Source: Coriaria nepalensis (taxonomy: Eukaryota; Streptophyta; Magnoliopsida; Cucurbitales; Coriariaceae). From it: DNA of 64,000 nt. The notes under the pieces were generated by a model, which was given only the letters and a program-made list of their open reading frames with translations, searched no databases and had not been told where the DNA came from. The position numbers and the translations under genes were made by a program. Positions 35,511-45,324 of the stretch are shown here, in pieces. Each line of letters opens with the position of its first letter. Positions within the stretch are counted from its first letter, which is position 1. The stretch covers positions 12,352,501 to 12,416,500 of the forward strand of contig CP114486.1 of the NCBI GenBank assembly GCA_027186245.1, in the 5' to 3' direction.

Positions 35511-35921
35511 GCATGCTAAGTACCGCATAGTAACTTTAACATAATCTTTATTACATCTGTATAGAAGACTAGAAGTGCCTTTGCCAAGCGTTTGAAATTC
35601 CAATTTCTATTACGAAAGTAATTGAGCCTTTAGAAAATTATACAGTTTTAACCTTAACTTACAGTAACGAGAATGCCACTCTACCAAAAAAGAAGAAGAG
35701 AGACTTGATCTAGATTCCAATCTATAAATGCCGGCGGCAATCTAGACAAGACAATATGACAAAAACTGAAGTCTCAAACTTCCATATTCTTCGGCAGTAT
35801 TACTTGATTAAATGAATGCAAGAATGACTAACCTCTACTTATCTTATCATCTTATTCTAAAACAGCCGAAGAAAAACTCCATCTATTCACCTTCACAATC
35901 GCCTTCTACTGCAAAAACTCC

Positions 35922-37504
35922 ATGGCTTGGTTATGGACAGCTCTTTTGTTGCTTGTTTTTTGTTATCTCATACAATCATGGCTGAACAAATACAGGAACA
36001 AGAACAAGACATTACCTCCTGGTCCAAAAGGGCTCCCAATTTTTGGGAGCCTTCATCTTTTAAGAGAGTTTCCTCACAGAGATCTCCAATCCTTAGCACA
36101 AAAACACGGCCCTATCATGTACATGCAATTAGGCTTAATGCCGGCGGTCATCGTCTCATCACCTCAAGCAGCAGAGCTCTTCCTTAAAACTTATGACCAT
36201 GTTTTTGCTAGCAGACCATTTGTCCTTGCTGCAAAATACATCGCTTACGAGCAGAAGAATCTCGGGTTCGCTCCATACGGTTCGTACTGGCGAGAAATGC
36301 GTAAGATGTGCACTCTCGAGCTGCTCAGCAATCTCAAGATCAACTCTTTCAAATCCATGAGAAAACAAGAGCTTTTGCTGTTGACTCAGAGCCTTAAAGA
36401 AGATGCAGGTAAGGGCAGTGTTGTTGATCTTACTGCCAAAGTTTCGGGTGTAAATGCATACATGAGCTGTTTGATGGTGTTTGGAAAGAAATATATGGAT
36501 AGTGATTTTGATAAAAGGGGTTTTCAGGCTGTGATTCAAGAGGCGGTGCACTTAGGTGCTATTCCTAATTTGGGTGATTACATTCCTTTCATTGCACCAC
36601 TTGATCTACAGCGGCTTACACGGCGAATGAAGGATATTGCCAAAGTGTTCGATGGTTTTTTTGACATGATAATAGATGAGCATATTCAGTTCAAGGATGA
36701 AACAAGAACAAAGGATTTTGTTGATGTTATGTTGAGCTTTATGGGCTCTGAAGAGACTGAATACCGGATTGGTCGGTCTCATATCAAAGCAATGATGCTG
36801 GTAAGTAAGAGCTTATGTCTTATGAACGTTTATGCCATGCTGATAACTTCAACGAAAACAACTAACTCCTTTAATTCAATAATTTACAGGATATGCTTGC
36901 AGCCTCAATGGACACATCGGCCAATACGATCGATTGGGCAATTGCAGAGCTCACAAAGCATCCACACATAATGAAGAAAGTTCAAAATGAATTACAAGAC
37001 GTAGTTGGATTGGAGAGAATGGTAGAAGAATCAGATTTAGAAAATTTACATTATCTAGACATGGTTATGAAGGAAATACTCAGACTTCATCCACCGGCAC
37101 CATTGTTGCTGCCTCACCAATCCATAGAAGATTGCAGCGTTGAAGGCTTCCACATTCCGGCAAAAGCACGTGTAATTATTAACATATGGGCAATTGGGCA
37201 GGACCCAAGTGTTTGGCCCGAGCCGGAAAAGTTTAATCCAGAGAGGTTTGTTGGTAGTGAGATAGATTACCGAGGCCATCACTTTCAGCTCATTCCATTT
37301 GGATCGGGCCGGAGAGGCTGCCCTGGTATGCAATTAGGCTTAACGATCGTTCGTCTGGTTCTAGCCCAACTTGTTCATTGCTTTGATTGGGAGCTTCCAG
37401 ATGGAATGTTGCCATCTGAATTAGACATGACTGAAAAGCTCGGTTTATCTTGTCCTAGAGCCAAACATCTAATGGCTGTTCTGACTTATCGTCTTCACAT
37501 GTGA
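35922..37504 (+). CDS. cytochrome P450, CYP736A-like
   Basis: ER-anchored monooxygenase of the CYP71 clan. Exons 35922-36800 and 36890-37504 join in phase (GT-AG) to 497 or 498 residues, the normal length. The N-terminus [19 protein letters not shown] is the membrane anchor, followed by the hinge [17 protein letters not shown]. Then come the C-helix WREMRK, the I-helix [22 protein letters not shown] (ExxR), FNPERF and the haem loop [14 protein letters not shown] with the Cys ligand. The ending [18 protein letters not shown] is normal. Family members respond to stress and defence signals, but the substrate is unknown. First member of a local array with a broken paralogue at 40987-42620. Confidence 0.93.
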
Positions 37505-37639
37505 CCTTTGATTTGGGACCATGAATCAATGAAGTGATGTCCAAGGGAATCATCAGCCGAGGAATCTCATGTTTTATATTTCAGTCAAAATATGCCTCTA
37601 TGTTAGTATCTGTATGTGTTTATGTTCAATGTTTTGACG

Positions 37640-38192
37640 GATTTATAGCAATCATAGCTGTAACAAAAACAGGAACAAGAACAAGGGAATATTGCCTCCT
37701 TGTCCAAAAGGGTTCCCAAATTTTGGGAGCCTTCATCTTTTAGGACAGTTGCCTCATAGAGATCTCCATTTCTTAGCAAAATATTATGATCCCTTCATGC
37801 ACCTCCAATTAATCCTAATGCCAACTATCATAGTCTCATCGTTTCAAGCAGCCGATCACTTCCTTAAAATTTTCGACCATATTTTTGCTAGTAGACCACC
37901 TCTTGTCGCGGCATAACACATTGCCTGTGAACAGAAGAACCTCGGATTCACTCCATATGATCATCGAAAGGGTTAGACCCATAACCGATCATTGAGTTAA
38001 CTTGGCCCCTCCAAGAGAAATCGCTGATCTTCTAAAGTATTCGGCTATCTACACGAAAAAATACAAACATAGTTAAAACATTTTCATTCCTCACCATGCT
38101 TATTAAGTTATTCAAATACAATTCCTCACCTCGCTTATTTAGGATATGCTTGCAGCCTCAAAGGAAACATCAGCCGGGCACTCATAGAGCTC
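37640..38192 (+). pseudogene. CYP736A-like pseudogene fragment
   Basis: Starts at the equivalent of position ~35985 of the intact gene (aacaggaacaagaacaag) and keeps the hinge ([16 protein letters not shown]) and the segment [21 protein letters not shown] stop codon (TAA at about 37915) falls where the family has VAAKHIA. Sequence decays after about 37960. A short piece matching the start of exon 2 (gatatgcttgcagcctcaa) reappears at about 38144. No anchor, ExxR or haem loop is left. Confidence 0.9.
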
Positions 38193-39255
38193 TAGTAGAA
38201 TAAATCATATATGCAATAAAAAGGAATCCCTTACTTCAGAAGACATTGTACCTTCACTCTAGATCATGTTCAATGGCTCCAATTACATTTGTTGAGTACC
38301 CTTTCCCTTTCGACCGTAAAATTAAACAATCCAACAGTCCATATGTAAAGCTTTCGGGTGGCCTCTGTCTGTTAGAAGGTTGAAGCTGCTCACTTATGTC
38401 TTTAAATCATTATCAGAGTTGACTTTTTCCTTGGTTAATTTTTTGGTGTTGACTCTTATACCTTTAGTTAGTATGCATCATTTTGGATTTGTAGCAATTG
38501 GAATCAAGTGAATCAGAGGTGTGTAGCTCGTTTTAGACCCTCATCTAGCCGACTGCTTAAGGATGTTGTTTTGCTGCTATGCTGTCATCAATATCATGTT
38601 TTGGAAGGAAGAATTTAGTTTGATTCAATTTGTTATCATGTTTATAAAGTGTTGGAAGTGCATGTGAAGGCTAGATTGCATTGGAGAAGTTTTTGGGTAC
38701 TTCTGCCTCTTATGGAAGCTTTTGTGCAAGAGTTGGTGAGATTGCTGTTTTTCAGTATGTTTTTCTGGTTTATGCCGCTCTTATTGATGTATAGCATTCC
38801 TTTAAGCGTATGGGTATTCTTATTTGCATTTATTGTTGTTGCTATTCTACGTTTGTCATGTTGGTTGTATTAAAAGGACATTGTTCTAGTAATGAAAATA
38901 CAGATTTTCAGTTTATTTTTGCCTCTCTGTCTTCCTTCTCTATTTTTGTTCTTGTGAGAAAAGTGATTTTCACATTCTTCTGCTTCAGTTCTAACACTAT
39001 CTTCATCCATGAAAACAGAAGGCTTCCCATTCACTTGAATAATGCTTTGTCCAGGTAGTTTCCTCACTCTATTAGACCTCATCATAGTTCTTATAGATGC
39101 AACTCCATTCCACCTTCCAACAGATGCATGCCTTTTAAACCCAGTGCTTCCTGTAGCTCTCTTCTTCTTCCTAGTAGATCTATCATGCAAGAAGAATGGT
39201 CTACTCCCGGACTTATACTGTATCTTTCATTCATCATAACAAAAGATTGCCTTCA
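38193..39255 (-). pseudogene. fragment of the adjacent PPR gene, interrupted by an insertion
   Basis: 38193-38370 and 38996-39255 match the 3' flank and 3' end of the intact PPR gene at about 42650-43255 (same order and orientation). The match includes its poly(A) region and the C-terminal codons. An internal deletion of about 170 bp lies near 39125, and a ~625-bp insertion (38371-38995) splits it. Together with the P450 fragment before it, this is a decayed copy of a P450-PPR unit. Confidence 0.88.
38371..38995. mobile_element. ~625-bp insertion with short terminal inverted repeats
   Basis: The insertion begins gttagaaggttgaagc and ends gcttcagttctaac, imperfect inverted repeats of about 14-16 bases. 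Its position is exact because the uninterrupted paralogue reads straight across (near 42843-42850). Flanks ctgtct on the left and ctatct on the right may be a diverged target duplication. No transposase frame is present. Superfamily unknown. Confidence 0.6.
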
Positions 39256-39325
39256 TCATAGATTATCGTGCCCGTCACTTTCAGCAGGTCTTCATTTGGG
39301 ACTGGCCATAGAGGCTGCCCTGACC
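39256..39325 (+). pseudogene. P450 haem-region fragment
   Basis: About 70 bases matching the exon-2 haem-loop region of the CYP736A genes (compare about 37262-37330): gattatcgtgcccgtcactt continuing to catagaggctgccctg. It is joined directly to the PPR fragment and has stops. The order P450 5' part, PPR, P450 3' part shows the decayed unit has been rearranged. Confidence 0.75.
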
Positions 39326-39329
39326 TGCA

Positions 39330-40117
39330 ATGGGCACAAAATCCAATTTTCAAATAAAAGAGGAGCAACGCTTAGTTCTCATATCCCTACTAACGAACCA
39401 ATTCAGCGGAATGTGCAATGGCTCTTAGTCTATGAAAATTCTTCCTCTACATTATGCGATCCAGATCTTATACATCCGATCTCTCGCCTTGTCCTTGATT
39501 TCATCCTCAGTCGGGTAGAGGTGCATATTACCTTGCGCGCGAACAATTCCTCTGCTTTGCGGAAGCAATAACCGCCTTGCGTGCGAGCAATAATGAACGT
39601 AAAATGGGCCCAATAACTGTCCAAGGCCCAATTACTACCACATTTTGGGCTTTACGATAGTTGTAGATATACACGTATTTCAACCGTCGAAGAAAGGAGG
39701 TTCAAAAGCATGCGTTGAGTTAGAAGAAAAATAATTCGGCTTATAAAATTTTCTTATTTTTAGGAAATTAGCCTTCATTATCTAAAATAGTCTTCTAGAA
39801 AGATTTGGTAGAAATCTCATTTTCTTCTTCTTATAATGAACCCATTTGTAGAGATTGTGCATCGTACAATGTTACCTAACATATTATCCACAATTGCTTA
39901 AATTAAAAATTGATTTAATTATAAAGAGATATATACTCATATTTTATTAATTTTAAAGAAAATTTAGAAAAAAAAAAGAAGTTTAATTAGTGGTTCACTT
40001 TTACTCTTCCTTACCTCTTGTAAAAAGAAATAATAATAATAATAATATAGTAAATCATACTCTTATTCTTTGAAAATTTTCAAAAATATACCTCTAGAAA
40101 TATTTTTGTTTTTTTTT

Positions 40118-40152
<35 letters not shown>

Positions 40153-40986
40153 AAACCCATATTTTTTATTTTTGTAAAAACAATCACTTATATTTATTTA
40201 TTTTTTGTTCCCACCCCCTAACTAGGCCTCACCAACCTAAACTTTACCTAAACTTATTATTCTAGACTCTCAAGATGCCATAGAGATTTGAATCTGAGAT
40301 TAGTCATTCATGCCCAGATCGCAACGGGTGGAAAAGGGTTAAAAGATGAGTTATTTTTCACATGATTAGTCTCGAACTGTATTTTTTATTTTATTTTTTT
40401 TCTCTTTGCAGCTTAAATTGAGAGAAAAAGATTAAAAAAATTTGATTTTATGGTAATAGAATTAAGAATCCTAAATTCTTAGATTCCAATCCAACGCCAT
40501 AAACAAATTAATAGAATCATAATCATAAATATCATATAAATATAATCGATTTAAAACATTAATCATTATTATTTAATTTACATTATTATTTAAGATTATA
40601 CTCTTAATCACAATACAAATCAAAACCTTTACAAATGGAATGGAATTTTTTACCCTCTTCTCTCTAACAAGCTGCAACGACAAAAAAAAAAAAAAAAGGG
40701 CTTCTGTTTTGAGTCGAGCCCCATGCCCCATGTGTCGCGATCTAGGCCTTCCAAAATACATGGATGGCTTATTTCATTTCACCTATGCGGTCTAAATGGA
40801 ATTTTGTCTGTATGAAACCTGGATTCTAGAAATTTAGAATAGAATTTCTCGATTTAGAGAAGACAATTAACTTTCATCACCCTAGATTCCAACCTAAATC
40901 ACATTATTCAGTCGTTTGGAATAATACTATATAAGTTGCACGTATAATCCGTTTCTTTTTCCAAACACCAAGAAAGGAGAAAAAAC
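39330..40986. other. spacer upstream of the second P450
   Basis: 39330-39660 is GC-richer (gcgcgcgaac, ttgcgtgcgag repeats) and may be an LTR-type fragment. 39750-40560 is AT-rich with homopolymers and a long (AT)n at 40122-40149. No coding exon seen. Confidence 0.4.
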
Positions 40987-42620
40987 ATGATGGGTTGTTG
41001 GCTTTGGTCCGCTTTTGCATTGTTTGGTTTTGCTTATTTCTTACAAGCCTGGCTATACAAAAGCAACCACAACAACAAGGGGAAAAGAAATACACCATTA
41101 CCTCCCGGTCCAAAAGGCTTCCCGATTATAGGGAGCCTTCATCTTTTAGGAAAATTGCCTCATATTGATCTCCACTTATTGGCACAAAAACATGGTCCTA
41201 TCATGCACCTCAAATTAGGCTTAGTCCCGACCATTGTTGTCTCCTCTGTTCAAGCAGCCGAGCTCTTCCTTAAAACTTATGACCATGTCTTTGCCAGTAG
41301 ACCCCCTGTCCTTGCTTTTAAACATGTTGCTTATGGCCAGAAGAATCTCACCATGTCTGAATTCGGTGCATACTGGCGTAACATGCGTAGGATGTGCACT
41401 CTTGAACTACTTAGCAACCTCAGGATCAACTCTTTCAAACCCATGAGAAAACAGGAGCTTTTTCTATGGATTCGGAGCCTTCAAGAGGATGCAAGTCAAC
41501 ATGTCGCTGTTGATCTTACTGCTAAAGTTTCCACTCTCAGTGCATATATGAGTTGTTTAATGATTTTTGGGAAGAAGGAGTATGGCGAAAGAGAATTTGA
41601 TGACAGAGGTATTCATGATTTGATAAAAAAGGTACTTCGCAAAAGCGGGGTTCCTAATTTGGGTGATGTTATCCCCTTCCTTGCACCACTGGACTTGCAA
41701 GGGATCACTCGGGATACGAAGGAAATTGCTAAAGTGTTTGATCGGTATTTCGAGATGATAATAGATGATCACATTCAATCCAAGGACGACCATCATATTA
41801 AGGATATTGTTGATGTTATGTTGAGCTTTATAGACTCTAAAGAGTCCGAATACCAAATCGATCTCATATCAAAGCAATGATGCTGGTAAATACATATGCT
41901 AGCAACTTGAGTTTTTGGACATACTTTAGTTTCTTTCATATGCTTGATATATATGATATACGTTTTGAAAAAACTGACAACTTTCGGGTCATTCCATCAC
42001 TTTAGGATCTGCTTATAGCCTCGATGGACTCATCAGCCACAATGATTGATTGGGCGGTCACTGAGCTCGTGAAGAATCCTCAGATGATGAAGAAAGTCCA
42101 AAAGGAATTAGAAGATGTGGTTGGACTAGAGAGAATGGTAGAAGAATCGGACTTGGAAAACTTGGAGTACTTAGACATGGTCATAAAGGAAACCTTTAGA
42201 CTTCATCCTGCGGGGCCACTCTTGCTTCCTCACCAATCTATAGAAGATTGCATTGTTGAAGGCTTCCACATCCCAGCGAAATCACGCATTATAATTAACA
42301 TAAGGGCAATTGGGCAGGACCTGGGTGTTTGGTCCAACCCAGAAAAGTTTATCCCGGAGAGGTTTGTTAGCAGTGAAATAGATGTTAGGGGCCTCCACTT
42401 TCAGCTCCTCCCATTTGGGTCGGGCCGTAGAGGCTGCCCAGGAATGCGATTGGGTTTACTGACCGTTCGTCTGGTTCTGGCCCAACTTGTTCATTGCTTT
42501 GATTGGGAGCTTCCAGATGGAATGTTGCCATCTGAACTGGACATGACTGAAGAGTTTGGTGTAACTTGTCCTAGAGCGAAGCACCTAATGGTTGTTCCGT
42601 CTTATCGTCTACACAACTAA
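40987..42620 (+). pseudogene. CYP736A-like P450 broken by a 4-bp deletion
   Basis: Close paralogue of the gene at 35922-37504. Exon 1 runs 40987-41885 and exon 2 42006-42620, with the same intron position. All motifs are present in the DNA: anchor, [51 protein letters not shown] and [14 protein letters not shown]. Near 41861, however, the sequence has ...caaatcgat|ctcatatc where the paralogue has four more bases (cggt/tcgg). The frame shifts, exon 1 ends at TGA 41878-41880, and the haem half would not be made. Everything else is undamaged, so the break is recent or is a sequence error. The intact stop at 42620 is 108 bp from the stop of the convergent PPR gene. Confidence 0.88.
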
Positions 42621-42728
42621 TCAATTTATATAGAGCAATAGGGATTGTAGTGATACTGATTAGTAGAATAAATCAGATAAACAATAAAAAAGAATCCCTT
42701 ATTTCGCCAAGATGAAGACATTGTACCT

Positions 42729-44696
42729 TCACTCTAGTTCATGCTCAATGGCTCCAATTACATTTGTTGAGTACTCTTTCTCTTTTGACTGCAAAGTTAA
42801 ACAATCCAGCACTCTGTATATAAGTAGAGCTTCCGGGTGGCCTCTATCTTCAACCGTGAAAATATAAGGCTTCCCATTCACTTGAATAATGCTTTGTCCA
42901 GGTAGTTTCCTCACTCTATTAGACCTCATCATAGTTCTAATAGTTGCAACTCTGTCCCACCTTCCAACAGACGCATATAAATTAGCCATGCCCACAAATG
43001 AAGCAGCCATTTCCGGCTCTAATTCAATGAGTTTATTAGCCACATACTCACCAATTTCTATGTTACGATGAATCTTACAAGCACCTAACAATGCCCCCCA
43101 TATTCCAGCATCTGGTTTAAAAGGCATATTCCGAATCAAACCCAGTGCTTCATGTAGCTCTCCTCTTCTTCCTAGTAGATCTATCATGCAAGAATAATGG
43201 TCTAATCCCGGACTTATACCATATCTTTCATTCATCATACCAAAACATTGCCTTCCTTTCTCAAGTAAACCTCCATGACCACAAGCCTGAAGAACGGAAA
43301 GAAATGTTATCTCATTCGGCTTAAATCCAAACTCCAACATCTTAAAGAAGAGATCCAATGCTTCTCTAAATTCCCCGTTCAAAGCACAACCAGAAATCAC
43401 AGCTGTCCAAGAGACTACAGTTCGATCATAGATTAGTCCATTGAATATCTCTCTAGCATCCTTCATGCTTCCACATTTTGCATACATATCTATTAAAGCA
43501 TTGCGAAGTACCACATTTTCTTTAAACCCGTTTAAACTTGCATAGTTATGGACCCATTTTCCGAGTTCAAGTGCTCCTATTTTACCACAACCTGAAATCA
43601 AAGTGAGCAAAGTAACTAAATCAGGTTTCTCACCTGATTCTTCCATAGAATGAAACAATGGCATAGCCTCCTCTATGTCCCCTCTCTCTGCATAACAGCT
43701 GATAATAGCAGTCCAAGAAACACTTGTTTTATCAGCCATAGTATCAAATAAATTTCTTGCAGAAGTTATATCCCCACATTTTGAATACATTGAGATAAGA
43801 GTGTTGATAAATGAAATACCACAATGACATCCAAGTTGAATTCCATGGCTATGAATCAGAGCACCATGAAGTAGTGCTTCTGGTTCGGTACATGAAGAAA
43901 GCAGGCTAATAACGGTACTTAAATCTGGTCTGAACCCATCAATTAGCATCTGTTTATATGATGTCATAGCTTTGAAATAACAATCAAAGTTTGAATATCC
44001 TGCAATCAATGAATTCCATGAGACAACTGTCCTCGCATCCATTTCAATCTCATTAAATACCTTCTCTGCCAATTCCAAATCGTTGCATTTAGAATATGCT
44101 GAAATCCAAGTGTTGGCAACCGAAACATCAGAATGAACTCCGGTATGAATTCCAATAGCATGAATAGCTTTCACGAATCTCAACTTTTTTGTATGCAAAG
44201 TTGCTTCAGTCATTCCCATTATTGTTACTGCATCTGGCTGGATTCCTGTGATTCTCATCTCACGGAGAAGACTCAAAGATCTTTCTAGAAGACCGGATTG
44301 AGCGAACCCAGAAAGCATAGTGTTCCAAGAAGCAAGATCTCTTACAGACATTTTATCAAACAGGATGCGGGCGTATTCAAGTTCACTACATTTTACGTAC
44401 ATGTCAATCATGGCTGCTTGGACAAAGATATTTGTTTGGAATTGAGATTTGACAACGTGGGTATGAATAATTTGAGAGTAATTGAGATTGGAGAGCTTGG
44501 CACAAGCTTTTGCTACGAAGGGGAAGGTGAAGTTATTAGGTTCCAATCGACGTAGTTTCATATGGCGAAAGAGGAGGAGTGCTCTGTGAGCACAGCCTTG
44601 GTTCACTGCCTCTCTTATGTAGGAGTTCCATGAGGCAACAACGGTCGAGAGATTTGAAAAACCGTTGCGAATTAGAGGAAGTGAAGACGACGACAT
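42729..44696 (-). CDS. PLS-class PPR protein, E-type, 655 aa, At4g19191-like
   Basis: Organellar RNA-binding protein; PLS-E proteins mostly act in C-to-U RNA editing. Single exon without introns, as usual for the class. After a short presequence the protein is a chain of P, L and S repeats. Examples are EPNNFTFPFVAKACAKL, NIFVQAAMIDMYVKCSELEY, KPDLVTLLTLISGCGKIGAL and NALIDMYAKCGSMKDAREIF. It then has SPGLDHYSCMIDLLGRRGEL, GIWGALLGACKIHRNIEIGE (E motif) and IQVNGKPYIFTVEDRGHPEA (E+ region). There is no DYW domain. The pattern and the ending resemble Arabidopsis At4g19191, predicted mitochondrial. Intact. Fragments of it occur at 38193-39255. Confidence 0.93.
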   Translation of the reverse strand: MSSSSLPLIRNGFSNLSTVVASWNSYIREAVNQGCAHRALLLFRHMKLRRLEPNNFTFPFVAKACAKLSNLNYSQIIHTHVVKSQFQTNIFVQAAMIDMYVKCSELEYARILFDKMSVRDLASWNTMLSGFAQSGLLERSLSLLREMRITGIQPDAVTIMGMTEATLHTKKLRFVKAIHAIGIHTGVHSDVSVANTWISAYSKCNDLELAEKVFNEIEMDARTVVSWNSLIAGYSNFDCYFKAMTSYKQMLIDGFRPDLSTVISLLSSCTEPEALLHGALIHSHGIQLGCHCGISFINTLISMYSKCGDITSARNLFDTMADKTSVSWTAIISCYAERGDIEEAMPLFHSMEESGEKPDLVTLLTLISGCGKIGALELGKWVHNYASLNGFKENVVLRNALIDMYAKCGSMKDAREIFNGLIYDRTVVSWTAVISGCALNGEFREALDLFFKMLEFGFKPNEITFLSVLQACGHGGLLEKGRQCFGMMNERYGISPGLDHYSCMIDLLGRRGELHEALGLIRNMPFKPDAGIWGALLGACKIHRNIEIGEYVANKLIELEPEMAASFVGMANLYASVGRWDRVATIRTMMRSNRVRKLPGQSIIQVNGKPYIFTVEDRGHPEALLIYRVLDCLTLQSKEKEYSTNVIGAIEHELE

Positions 44697-45324
44697 CCTC
44701 CGGTCTCATTGTTTAGGCGGGAGGGAAAGAAAAAGTCACAGCGGGATAAAATTCAGTTGCTCCTCTTCTTAACAATTTCTCTGGCATGGCATATTTGATA
44801 ACGACGTGTAGTCTCTCCTGCTGGTTCTTTGGATTGTGAAACCGATGTGTAGTATCCCTCTTGAGGGAAGGGTCCAGAGCTGATTGTGGTTCTTCAACAA
44901 TTTGATGATATGTATTTTGTAAATTCCAATTAAACTGACAATTTAATAACAGTATCCAAATATGAAATTGAATTCGATATTGTATAAGTTCGGACCGAAT
45001 CCAAATTTAACAAATACATTTTAATAACATCCTTTTTAACCCAAAAGAAGAAGAAAAAATAAGTACGGTGAATTAGCAGTACATTTCAATTAAGATAATC
45101 AAACTCACACTTTTATGTCAAATAGTCAATGTAAGGATGGGGTTGTCCCTTTACAAGAAAATTTCCAAAGAGGTTAAAGAAAAAAAATGAGACAATTAGC
45201 CTGAAAAAACAGTAGAAGGGGGGGAAGAAAATATAGACCAATAAAAAACAGGGAGGGGAGGGGGTCAAGGAATGGGAAAAACTAATTCCAAGACACAAAT
45301 GTACAAGAATTAAAAATAATTAAA
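44697..45324. other. spacer between two minus-strand genes
   Basis: Upstream region of the PPR gene and 3' UTR of the LRR pseudokinase. AT-rich in the middle; no feature beyond that. Confidence 0.5.

Noticed and set aside
38649..39058. Hydrophobic plus-strand frames
   Set aside because: They lie in the TIR-flanked insertion, with T-rich codons and no family resemblance.
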